Assembly (NCBI RefSeq): GCF_000003195.3
Contig: NC_012871.2
Coordinates: forward strand, 13,371,022-13,435,021
Length of the DNA stretch: 64,000 nt
Reading direction: 5' to 3'
From: Sorghum bicolor
Lineage: Eukaryota; Streptophyta; Magnoliopsida; Poales; Poaceae
This document shows, piece after piece, positions 1 through 10,100 of the stretch. The position numbers and the translations under genes are program-made. Under the pieces are notes generated by a model. That model made no database searches and was not told the origin of the DNA. It worked only from the letters and a program-made list of their open reading frames with translations. Within the stretch, counting starts at the first letter, position 1. Every line of letters begins with the position of its first letter.

Positions 1-482
1 TCTTTTCGTCCCAAGATCTCCTAACTCTCTCTCTCTCTCTCTCTCCCCCCTCCCACTTTGTGTTTAGGATTCTGAAGGGTTCAAATCCTTTAAGAATAAA
101 ATCCTATGAGGCCCTTTCGAACAAAGGAATGCTTCCCAACAATTCCTTTGAAGTTCCTATGGATTAGGCTGTTGTAAAAGAATTTTGGAGGAAACTAAAC
201 TTGAGCTCCAACCTCATTGTTTTGCTTCCTATGCTTTTACTACATTGCTTCCAAAAGCATCTTTCTAAACTTTCCTCTATTCTTAAATCATGTAGGTTTG
301 AAGTGTTAGGGCATTTCTTTCCTACATTTTTCCTATTCCTGTGTTTAAATTCTTTCTTCCAAAGGATACCTAAGTTGTAGTAGACTAAGTGTTGCTGACA
401 TATGCACTGGCAGTCAAGTGGTAGATGTGTACTGATTGAATTCTGAGCATGTGGCACTAGCACAAGTCATGTAGTATAATAT
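1..482. other. Intergenic flank left of El1
   Basis: No coding region is supported here. The first 60 bases contain a short CT microsatellite followed by a C run. The rest is AT-rich with several TTCCTTT/AAAGGAA-type inverted words that may be an old MITE fragment. The last five bases (478-482, AATAT) are the target-site duplication of the adjacent retrotransposon. Confidence 0.6.
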
Positions 483-739
483 TATAACACTCCAAATTTT
501 TGAATTTCAAATTTAGTTTAAATTTGATTTAATTTTGACTTAGTTTGAATCTTTGGGAATTATTAAATAATTTACAAAAATAAATAAAATGAAATACAAG
601 GTAGAAACGTGTTTGACTGCATTCATGCTGCTGCATTTGTTTTTGCTTGATTTATTTTATGCTTGGTTGCGCTTGGTTTTTGTTTTGAAACAAGAAAGAA
701 AATAGGAGAACCAATTTGTTTCTGAAATAAAAAAAAAAG

Positions 740-1500
740 AAAGGGCAACGCCCTGGGCCGGCCCCCGCGCCCCTCCCCTCTCCCCTCTTGCCCGAGTGGG
801 CCACGCGGCCCATCCCGCGCGCCAGCCCCGCAGCCGCAGAGCAGCAGCGCCCGCAGCCCTGCTCCCACCGCCACCCGCTGACGGGTGGGCCCCACCCGTC
901 AGAGCCGCCCTCAACCTCCCGTCCGAAGCGAACGGGGCAGCCGCGCCGCCTCTCGGTTTCCGAGCCGCACGGGAACCGAGGCTCGCCCGCGCCTTTAAAT
1001 AGCTTCTGCCCTCGCCCGCACGCGTCCCTAGAAGCCCTAGCCGCCAACTCGTCGTATTCCGCAGCGCCGCCGCCGAACTCGTCGAAATCCGCGCCGCCGC
1101 CGTCGAGCTTCTCTTTGCCGTCGACGTTTCGCGAAGGTGAGCCCTCCATTGCGTTCGCCTCGCCGAGCCGCACCCGCTGGTGCCCTTGCCTCGCCTCCCC
1201 GCGCCGCGAACCGCCGCCACGGCGAGCTCCGAGCGGCGCCAATGGCGCCACCTCCGCCCGCCGCACCGCCCGGACTGCGCTCGCCCCGCTCCGGCGCGCG
1301 GTCCACCGTGGACCGCGGCCTGCCGCCCCCGCACGCCGGTCCACCACGGACCCGGCCTATGCCGCCCCGGCCCCGGTCCACCATGGACCGGTGGACCGCC
1401 TCGCCCCCCCGGTCCACAGCCCGCGCCATGGACCGGCCAGCCGCGCGCCGCCACGTGGCCAGGCCGGCCACGGCCCCCGCGCCCCCTGCTGCTTTTGCAA
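740..1500 (+). promoter_or_regulatory. GC/CpG-rich promoter-like block in El1 LTR with TATA-like box at 994-1001
   Basis: A CpG-dense island inside an otherwise AT-rich LTR. TTTAAATA at 994-1001 is followed about 30 bases later by a sequence that looks like a plant 5' leader (CCCTAGAAGCCCTAGCCGCC). At 1136/1137 there is a good splice donor (AAG|GTGAGC). This is probably the U3/R boundary. Two perfect 17-bp dyads, CGGTCCANNNTGGACCG, lie at 1299-1315 and 1374-1390. The long open frames across this block on both strands have GC-driven composition and differ between the LTRs, so I do not call them genes. Confidence 0.55.
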
Positions 1501-1892
1501 AAAGGCCCTCGGGCTTATTTGAATTTAACCCGCGATCCAGCTCAGTTTAAAAATAAATAGAAATATGCCCCTGCCTTTACAGATTAGCCCCTACATCCGT
1601 TGGTTTTTATATATGTCATCCAAATCTCGTTTTAAATTCAGTTTTAATTACAAAAAATAGTTCAGTTTATCTACATAACTGCCATCCGACTTGTTTTAGC
1701 CATAACTTTTGCATCGTAGCTCCGATTTAGGTGATTCTGGTCGCTATAGTTTCGTCTCGTCGAGTAGAACATAGTAGTACAGTTGCTTTCTGCTTTCGCA
1801 TGCTTTGGTGTACTGTTTCTAATTAAGCTTGTTTGCTTGCATGTATTGCCTCGTTCGTGTGATGATTGTCGCGTATAGCCAACGAGACGTTC

Positions 1893-3176
1893 ATGAAGGA
1901 AGAGGTTCAGGATCCCGCTGAGTTCGAGCAACCCGACAACGATCAAGGCAAGTGCAGACACCGTTTGATCATTTTGAACCTATTCCTTAATATCATTAAC
2001 TTTATATGCATGTGTCCAATGAATGCAAACCCTAAGGACATGACTAGCTTTACTTACTATTCCTTGTTCACCTGGGGTTATGTATATGGGTAGACTAGGC
2101 TATACTAGGTTTGCTTAGCTGCTCTACTCATCTTATACACATGTTTAAACAAGAATTACTCTCTACTTAACTTGATGCTTAAACTGTGCTGAACTTTTGG
2201 TCACTGCGGTGATGGCGATGTTGGATGCTTACGCGCATCGTGATGATGGTGGTGACAGGGGGAGCGGGTACCGTTGGTGGTCCGGTTTGCCGAGCGTACC
2301 CATCTCTGCTCTCCGTAAGGACTTAGTCAGGGGGCGGCCCCCTGGGACTTACAGTGCAGCTCCAAGCTATATGGCTCTGGCTGGACTAATTAGCAGGACC
2401 TACACTAGTAGGGTGTTACTTTCCGGGTAGGCGTGAGGAAGTAACTTGGGTAATGAATATTAAGTTGTCAGTTGATCGGTACGCCATGGCTATGGGTATC
2501 GACTGCCGAGCGCCCTGGCAAAAACTCGCGAGTGGCATCCTATTAGTTGGACCCTGTGAAAGGTCTCGTAGTGAGACCCTGCCTGCTCACCTTGGTAGTG
2601 TTTTGGGGAGTCGCGACCCCGGGCAAATGGGAATCACGACTTGGAGTGAACGTGCACACCTCTGCAGAGTGTAAAACTGATATATCAGCCGTGCTCACGG
2701 TCACGAGCGGCCCAGACCCTCACTTGATGAGCAAATTAGATTCACTGGATACTTGGAGATGGAACTTGGAGAGGGTGCTACCTCGTGTTTTGGCGGAATG
2801 GCTATTCCGTGTTGGCAGGATTGCTATCCTGTGTTAATAATTGAGGTTAATCCCTGGACTACTACAATTATTAGAATAGTCTCTTAAAAGATGCTAATTA
2901 CTACGTACACTAATTAAGGGTTGGGTTTATGCTACTCATAATTAGTAATAGGTTGTTCTAATAATAGTCATAATTAAAAGTGATCAACTAAAATGCTACC
3001 ACAGTCAAACCAAGTCAGCTTTACCTTGTTTTAAGCCTTGCATGTCATTACTTTCCGTCTGTGCTTGCTGAGTTCGACATGAGCTCACCCTTGCTATAAT
3101 CTTTAAAGGTTGCTCGGACGATCAGGAGTACAATTGCGATTTCCCTGAGGACTACCCTGAGTCTCCTGGTTGTTAG
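1893..3176 (+). CDS. Predicted spliced acidic mini-protein encoded inside the El1 5' LTR (about 40 aa)
   Basis: Not a known gene. Predicted exons are a 5' leader ending at 1136, exon 2 at 1879-1947 (after an acceptor CGTATAG) with ATG at 1893, and exon 3 at 3109-3176 ending in TAG. The coding parts are 55 and 68 nt, so the frame closes exactly. The second intron uses a GC donor (CAAG|GCAAGT, 1948) and an AG acceptor (3107-3108), in phase 1, giving a Gly junction codon. The peptide is rich in Asp/Glu and Pro, has three Cys, and is strongly acidic. The larger El2 LTR has the same exon plan with the same phase and donor type. The function is unknown; it could instead be a regulated leader intron. 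I infer the splicing only from consensus and frame. Confidence 0.45.
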
Positions 3177-3458
3177 ACTCGTGTGGTTCTGCCATCGACC
3201 TTCCTGTGGCAAGGTGGTCCTGCTACGTCGGCGTCTAGTTTCCCCTTTTACTATGGAACAGTTTAGCTTATGTTTCCCCTTCGCACTTTGATAAACATTT
3301 GGCTTGTAATAATGGTATGTTTACTCTCATTTATGTAATTCGTTTGAACACTGTGTTTTGTACCATTGATGATGTCGGTCCATGTGTGTGAATTTGAGAT
3401 CCTGGCGCACATGTGATTTGGCACCCGAATGCTCTTTTACATCCGGGTGTGACAGAAG

Positions 3459-3470
3459 TGGTATCAGAGC
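3459..3470 (+). other. El1 primer binding site (initiator Met tRNA)
   Basis: TGGTATCAGAGC starts five bases after the LTR end. It is the standard complement of the 3' end of plant initiator methionine tRNA and would prime minus-strand DNA synthesis. Confidence 0.95.
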
Positions 3471-4055
3471 CGTGTTGACCGTAGGATCACGCAGCCTAGT
3501 TAGAAATAGTCGTTTAGATTGTCCCTTTTGGATGGAATACACCATTGGATCTATTAACTACCTTACTAACCTGTCTCATTAGACTTTATCTATTAGCCTT
3601 ATCTACTTACATTTACTAATAGTTCAGTTTATTCACTTACTTTCTACATTTATTACCTTGTTATCATTTATTACTTCCTACTTCTCATATTGCATTTATA
3701 TTCTTGTTTCAAGTTTTATTACTTATTATTTGAACCTTTCTTTTATACCTTGTCTTTTATTATCATTCTACCCATAATACATTCATGTTCCTTGTTTTTC
3801 ATTCATTACTTGAATTATGTTTTATTTCTGCCTTGACAATAAATTTCATTACCTTGCTTTTACTTTATACCTTCATTACTTGCTTTTATATCTTACCATA
3901 AATACCAACAAAGTTCATATTGTCCATCCACAGTATAATCTTGGTTCATCTTCATTACTCATACACTATTACCTTCATTTATGTTATTCATATCTCTATC
4001 TTTGTCATGATCTATTAACCGTTTCCTGCATGTCTGTGACCTTATGCATAAGTAG
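3471..4055 (+). other. El1 untranslated leader, AT-rich
   Basis: No gene is visible. The tract is unusually rich in T with short runs such as TTACTT and TTCATTA repeated many times, and leads directly into the accessory ORF. Confidence 0.6.
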
Positions 4056-5026
4056 ATGACTCGCCATTTGACTTGCCGCAAGAGCGTCATTTGTTTCCGC
4101 CCCGTTCAAGCTGTGGAGTTCTCGTTGACTGGTCGCGTGGATAACATCGTGTTCCAACCAAACCAGCATCTTGATGACGGTGCTAACCTCCAAGACGCGG
4201 AACCCTATGAAGGACAGCAACCACCTCAAGCTCTGGTGGTGCATGGAAGGGCGCCTTGCTGGGTCGCTGGAGGAGATGATCCCTTCGGAGATGACGATGA
4301 CATGATGATGATGAGGATGCACCTGGAGGACCCGGAGGACCCGGTGGACCTGGAGGACCTGGAGGTCAAGATGGACTTTTCGCTGCTGATGATGGATGGA
4401 TTGTGACAGTCTGCACAAGGGATGGTGGAGAGTGTTTCTTCCACAGCGAGCTGAAGCGTCTCCTTGACCAGCAGCTAGGACATGGCATGTTCGCAGTGGA
4501 GTACCGCAGTGAGCACTGGAGTCACCTGGACTACCTGGCATACTGGAAGGTTTGGGCACATGTCAGCATGCCTAACCCGACGCTGAGAGCACTGAGGATC
4601 ATGTCCATACATGAAGCTGTGGCAGAGAGGTCTACCCAGATGGCGGGCATCAATGATGCTGCTCGTTAGGCTTTCTACGCATACCGTGATCACTTCTTCG
4701 AGGAGATCAGCCAGGACGAACGCCGCTACTACCCTCGCCGTCGCCGTAGAGAGTTGGCGATGACTATTGCTTCCACCACTGATGAGCAGGACCCCCGCAT
4801 ACATAGGACTGTCAAGCTGGTGGCGGTCACTAACACCGAGCTCAACAGTTCACTAGTGGAGCTGAAGCAAGTGAGGAAGGAGCTGGATGACGCCAGGAAG
4901 AGGATAGCGTAGCTTGAAGCTCAGATCACTGGAGTGCCACCGCCTTCACCTAAGTGGCCTGCTTTCTCTCCGCCTCGTGAAGATCCAACCTATGGAGATG
5001 CCAGCGCTCGTACTACTATAGAATAG
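4056..5026 (+). pseudogene. El1 accessory ORF upstream of gag, broken
   Basis: A former protein of about 320 aa between the primer site and gag. The first part (ATG 4056) has no recognised domain and ends in an Asp-rich stretch at about 4285-4300. There the frame shifts, and a Gly-Gly-Pro repeat (about 4320-4370) continues in another frame. A Cys/Phe-containing and Trp-rich segment follows, then a basic RRYYPRRRRR region near 4730. The C-terminal part (about 4810-4930) is a heptad-like coiled coil, followed by a Pro-rich tail. In-frame TAG stops lie at 4667 and 4910. An intact ORF with a coiled coil is found at the same place in El2, so this is an element-encoded accessory protein, not a captured exon. 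Function unknown. Confidence 0.6.
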
Positions 5027-5527
5027 GAGCTATTCCCAGCTTAGTAATAAATAGTGCCACGCTTAGAACGTTAGCACGATCTTAGTTATGCGAGTCTAGT
5101 GCTTAGTAGTTTGCTTAGTGTGCTTTGCTTGGTCTGTGCGAGAACTTGATTTATTATTGTGTTAATGGTGTGATTTGGTTCTTTGTAATGAGTGCGATGA
5201 GTTGTGGGTTATGTCCACAACGCATCAAGAACAAGATTAAGTATTAAGTTAATATGAGATAGTTAGTTTGGGTTATCATCGGTCTCCTTTATTTGTGCTT
5301 TATCATATTTCATATCGCTTTATCTTATCAGTCTTACTTTATCATGATCAGTTCATTATCTATATATTACATCTGTTATGAGTACTGTATTTATCAACTA
5401 AAAAAGGAAAGTTACTATCAGCTGGTTCACACTTTGAGGAAAGATTATTACTTTGCAGTTTACCTTACATATCAGATCTACACATATGAACTACATCTGA
5501 TTTTATTATATTATTTCTATACATCAG
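5027..5527 (+). other. El1 spacer between accessory ORF and gag
   Basis: About 500 bases of AT-rich sequence without a supported gene. It could hold the leader of a gag mRNA, but no clear TATA box or splice signal stands out. Confidence 0.5.
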
Positions 5528-6961
5528 ATGCCTGTCAACACTAGGAGCAACACCAATGGAGGAAACAATGGGCAGTCCAACAACAACAACAACAGCAGCA
5601 GCAACAACAATGATCACAGCGGGACTAATGCCAGCCCTCCTCCTCTGAATCAGCCCATGACCATAGAGCAGTTGATGACTATGCAGACTCAGCTGATGCA
5701 AGGAATGGCACATATTATGAATAACATGCAGCAGAACCAAAATCAGAATCAGCAGCAGAATCAGAACCAGCAGCAAGGAGGTAACAACGCGTTTGCCCCA
5801 CCTAGGGACAAGCGTGGAGAGTTCATGAAGGGACGTCCACCGTTCTTCTCTCACTCAACTGATCCTATGCAAGCTGAGGACTGGCTTAAAGTTGTGGAGA
5901 AGCAGCTGGTCATTGCTCAGTGCAATGACAGGGAGAAGGTTCTGTATGGCTCTGGGCAGCTTCAGGGAGCAGCACAGGACTGGTGGGATTCGTACTGCTT
6001 CGCACATCAGGACCCAGATACTATCACTTGGGATGAGTTCAAGGTCGCCTTCAAGACTCATCATGTGCCAGCTGGATTGGTGAAGCTAAAGAAGAAAGAG
6101 TTTCTGTCTCTGAAGCAGGGCTCCATGACAGTTTGTGAGTACCGTGACAAGTTCACTCAATTGTCGCGGTATTGTCCAAATGAGGTGGAGAACGATGAAG
6201 ACAAGCAAGATCACTTCCTGGAAGGTTTGAATGATGGTCTGTCCTACATGATGTCAAATGTCAAGTATGCCAGCTTCCAGGAAATGGTGGACAGGGCATT
6301 GGTGCTTGAGAGCAAGCGCCGCAAGATGGAAGACAAGAAGAGGAAGTATAATTCCTCTCAGCAGCAGGCTGGTGCCAGCCGTCCCCGCTACAACAATCAG
6401 CAGGGCCCTCAGTCTCGCCCTGCATATCAGTCTGGTAACCAAGGACAGCAGCAGAATGTCAGGTACAGCAACCAGAGTCAGCAGACGAGCCAGCGCTACA
6501 ACAACAACCAAGTGCAGCGCCTCGCTAGTCAGGCGCCTCGCCAGAATGCCCCAGCACCATCAGGCTCTCGCCAGAACTCCAACACTGTCCCAGTGAAGCC
6601 CAACGCCAACCCCACCCCCACTGGAAATACCTGCTTCAAGTGTGGTCAGCTTGGACACTACGCGAATGCGTGCCCCCAGAGGCAGAAGAATAACAATAAC
6701 AATGGAAGGGTGAATCATGTGAAGCTGGAAACTGCTGAGGAGGCTCCAGATGTGGTAGTTGGTACGTTCCTTGTTAACTCTTGCCCAGCTACTGTTTTGT
6801 TTGATACTGGAGCATCACATACTTTTATAAGTGCACAGTTTGTTGAGAAACATAGTATAGCCACCTGTACCATGCAAAACACCATGATAGTTAAATCACC
6901 TGGGGGAAAGATGCATACTAATACTTTGTGTCCGGGAATGAGCATTAAAATAAGGGGGTAG
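5528..6961 (+). CDS. gag-pro: El1 Gag-protease (477 aa, ends in frameshift)
   Basis: Chromovirus Gag with a low-complexity N-terminus (Asn/Gln-rich, residues about 8-95), a retrotransposon Gag domain at about 105-250 (Trp-rich, AQDWWDSY), a basic and Gln-rich linker, one CCHC zinc knuckle ([14 protein letters not shown], about 368-381) for RNA packaging, and then the start of the pepsin-like protease with the catalytic DTGASHTF near 425. The start ATG (5528) is in the right place for the family. The frame ends at TAG 6959-6961, where a run of five G has apparently lost one base. The protease and pol continue in the next frame just downstream, so protease is cut from RT in this copy. Confidence 0.9.
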   Translation: MPVNTRSNTNGGNNGQSNNNNNSSSNNNDHSGTNASPPPLNQPMTIEQLMTMQTQLMQGMAHIMNNMQQNQNQNQQQNQNQQQGGNNAFAPPRDKRGEFMKGRPPFFSHSTDPMQAEDWLKVVEKQLVIAQCNDREKVLYGSGQLQGAAQDWWDSYCFAHQDPDTITWDEFKVAFKTHHVPAGLVKLKKKEFLSLKQGSMTVCEYRDKFTQLSRYCPNEVENDEDKQDHFLEGLNDGLSYMMSNVKYASFQEMVDRALVLESKRRKMEDKKRKYNSSQQQAGASRPRYNNQQGPQSRPAYQSGNQGQQQNVRYSNQSQQTSQRYNNNQVQRLASQAPRQNAPAPSGSRQNSNTVPVKPNANPTPTGNTCFKCGQLGHYANACPQRQKNNNNNGRVNHVKLETAEEAPDVVVGTFLVNSCPATVLFDTGASHTFISAQFVEKHSIATCTMQNTMIVKSPGGKMHTNTLCPGMSIKIRG

Positions 6962-9900
6962 ATTTTCCTTTCAATCCTATTGTGTTGGGTTCAGAAGGTT
7001 TAGATATGATATTGAGAATGAGATGGTTGTCCAAGTTTAAGGGTACTATTCAGTGTGCTGAGAAGTCAGTTGCTCTAACAACACCTAGTGGGGACAGAAT
7101 TGAGGTCAGAGTTTCTATGTCACCTAGCAGTGAGGGAACAGTTTACCATGTGAGCAGTGGGTCAGTACAGGATATTCGAGTTTTGAAAGAATTCCCTGAT
7201 GTGTTCCCAGAGGATTTGCCAGGTATGCCACCTGAACGTGAGATTGAATTTGTTATTGATTTATTACCTGGTACTGCACCCATATCTAAGAGACCTTATA
7301 GAATGGCTGTTAATGAGTTAGAAGAACTTAAGAAACAACTAAGGGAGTTACAGTCTAAGGGGTATATCCGTCCTAGTTCCTCACCTTGGGGAGCTCCAGT
7401 TATCTTTGTAGAGAAGAAGGATGGGACACAGAGGATGTGTATAGACTATAGATCTTTGAATGAGGTCACAATTAAGAATAAATACCCTTTGCCTAGAATA
7501 GAGGACTTGTTTGACCAGTTGAAAGGAGCTTGTGTGTTTTCCAAGATAGATCTGAGGTCAGGTTATCACCAGTTGAGGATTAAACCTAGTGATATTCCAA
7601 AGACTGCTTTCACCACCAGATATGGACTTTATGAGTATACAGTTATGTCTTTTGGGTTAACTAATGCTCCAGCTTACTTTATGTATCTGATGAATAAAGT
7701 TTTTATGGTGTATTTGGATAAGTTCGTGGTAGTCTTTATTGATGATATCTTGATCTACTCCAAGACTGAGGAAGAACATGAGGAACACCTAAGGCTTGTG
7801 TTGCAGAAATTGAGGGAACATCAGCTCTATGCCAAGTTGAGTAAGTGTGACTTTTGGTTGAAGGAAGTGTCTTTTCTTGGTCATGTCATTTCAAATGGTG
7901 GAGTTGCTGTTAGTCTAAAGAATGTGGCAGATGTTCTTAAGTGGAGTCCGCCTCAGACTGTTGGAGAGATCAAAAGTTTTCTTGGAATGGCTAGTTACTA
8001 TCGGAGATTCATTGAAGGATTTTCCAGTATTGCTAAGCCCATGACTGCTTTGTTAGAGAAGGGTAAGCCATTCAAGTGGAATGAACAGTGTTAGGCTAGT
8101 TTTGAGGAGTTGAAGAAGAGGTTGACTACTGCACCAATTCTGACTTTGCCTGATGTGACTAAAAGTTTTTCTATCTATTGTGATGCTTCCAAGCAAGGTT
8201 TGGGATGTGTGCTGATGCAAGAGGGAAAGGTGATTGCCTATGCATCCAGACAGTTGAAGAAACATGAGGTGAATTATCCAACTCATGATCTTGAGTTAGC
8301 AGCTGTGGTCCATTCACTAAAGATCCGGAGACACTATATTCTGGGTCATAAGTGTGATATCTACACAGATCACAAGAGTCTGAAATACATCTTCACTCAG
8401 AATGACTTGAACCTGAGACATAGAAGATGGTTAGAGTTGATCAAGGATTATGAACTAGAGATTCATTACCACCCTGGCAAAGCTAATGTAGTTGCTGATG
8501 CACTAAGTAGAAAGAGTCAAGTGAACATGTTGGAAGCCACGGAGTTACCGATGGAACTAATGGCAGAATTTGAGTATCTCAATTTGGGGTTTGTTGCCAA
8601 CACCCAAGGTACTTCCATGGACATAAAACCAACTCTTGAGCAAGATATCAGAAAAGGTCAGAAAGAGGATGAAGAGATCAAAAAGATACTTAAGCTACTA
8701 GAGGAAGGTAGAGCACCTGGATTCAAAGTTGATCAAGAAGGAGTTGTTAGGCACAAGGACCGATTGTGTGTGCCTGATATTCAGAGAATCAAGGATGTGA
8801 TACTGAAGGAGTGCCATGAGTCTGCTTACTCTATTCACCCAGGAGGTACTAAGATGTATCAGGACTTGAAGCAAAACTATTGGTGGCCTGGTATGAAGAA
8901 AGATATTGGTGAATTTGTGGCATTGTGTGACACTTGTCAGAGAGTGAAAGCGGAACATCAGAGGCCAGCAGGATTGTTGCAACCATTGAAGATACCTGAG
9001 TGGAAATGGGATGAGATCAGCATGGACTTCATAGTGGGATTGCCGAGGTCTCAACGAGGTTATGACTCAATATGGGTTGTAGTAGATCGATTGACCAAGG
9101 TAGCTCATTTCATACCGGTCAAGACTACCTACCGTGGGGATCTGTTAGCAGAAAAGTATATGGAACGGATTGTGTGTCTGCATGGAGTTCCTAAGAGGAT
9201 TGTGTCTAATAGAGGTACACAGTTTACATCAAAGTTTTGGGAGAAGCTACATGATGCTTTGGGAACCGAGCTCAGATTCAGTACAGCTTATCACCCTCAG
9301 TCCGATGGTCAGACAGAGAGAGTCAACCAAATAGTGGAGGACATGCTCAGGTCTTGTGCTTTACAGTATGGAGATAGTTGGGATACTAGTTTGCCCTACG
9401 CCGAGTTCTCCTATAACAATAGTTATCAGACTAGTCTTAAGATGACTCCTTTTGAAGCCTTGTATGGAAGGAAGTGTAGGACTCCATTGTTCTGGAACCA
9501 GACTGGTGAAAGGCAAGTGTTTGACCCTGATTCATTGAGAATAGCCGAAGAAAGAGTTCAGTTCATCCGACAGACTCTGAAAGCAGCTCAGTCTAGACAG
9601 AAGAGTTATGCTGATGTGAGATGAAGGGAACTTGTGTTTCAGGCAGGCGATTATGTATACCTGAAAGTGTCTCCGATGAGAGGTCTAAAGAGGTTCAATG
9701 TCAAGGGAAAGCTAGCTCCAAGATATGTTGGTCCTTTCAAGATTTTGGAAAGGAGAAGTGGCTTATCAGCTTGAGTTGCCTGCTAGTTTATCCAATGTGC
9801 ACAATGTTTTCCATGTCTCCCAGTTCAAGAAATGCTTGAGGGTGCCTGAGGAACAGTTGCCACTAGAGGAACTGGATTTACAGGATGATCTAACTTATGA

Positions 9901-10066
9901 AGAGAGTCCTATCAAAGTTCTGGACACCACAGAGAGAATTACCAGGAGTAAAACTATCAGGATGTGTAAAGTACAATGGAAACACCATTCTGAGGAAGAG
10001 GTAACCTGGGAAAGAGAAGATGATCTGATATCCAAATACCCTCAGTTATTCTCAAGTTCATCCTAA
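6962..10066 (+). pseudogene. pol: El1 Pol: protease C-terminus, RT, RNase H, integrase, chromodomain; broken
   Basis: The order is the protease remainder, reverse transcriptase with the FIDD active site (7735-7746), RNase H (YCDASKQGLGC, about 8180), integrase with an HHCC zinc finger and the DDE core, and a C-terminal GPF-like segment with a type II chromodomain (about 9890-10040), which in related elements directs insertion into heterochromatin. Breaks are a frameshift at about 6957, TAG at 8092-8094 between RT and RNase H, TGA at 9622-9624 after the integrase core, and a frameshift at about 9745-9757. The second catalytic Asp of integrase reads Asn (AAT, 9208-9210). The copy therefore encodes neither a full polyprotein nor an active integrase. 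Confidence 0.9.
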
Positions 10067-10083
10067 TCTCGAGGACGAGATTC

Positions 10084-10100
10084 TTTTAAGGGGGTAGGTT
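10084..10100 (+). other. El1 polypurine tract region
   Basis: TTTTAAGGGGGTAGGTT lies immediately before the 3' LTR. It follows the CTCGAGGACGAGATT block commonly seen at this point and would prime plus-strand synthesis. Confidence 0.8.

Larger units (their letters stand above)
483..3454 (+). repeat. El1 5' LTR
   Basis: Long terminal repeat of 2972 bp that matches 10101-13080 almost throughout. It begins TATAACAC rather than the usual TG and ends GTGACA. The same TA start is in the other LTR, so it was inherited from the source copy. The order inside is an AT-rich U3, a very GC-rich block (about 740-1500), an AT-rich tract, a small coding exon (1879-1947), a long GC-moderate stretch with runs such as GGGGCGGCCCCC, and a second coding exon (3109-3176) before the primer site. 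Confidence 0.95.

Noticed and set aside
623..1560. Long open frames on both strands in the GC-rich block of the El1 LTR (and the copy at 10240-11180)
   Set aside because: Several frames on both strands are open at once, as expected from extreme GC content. They are rich in Arg, Ala, Pro and Gly, and differ by indels between the LTRs.
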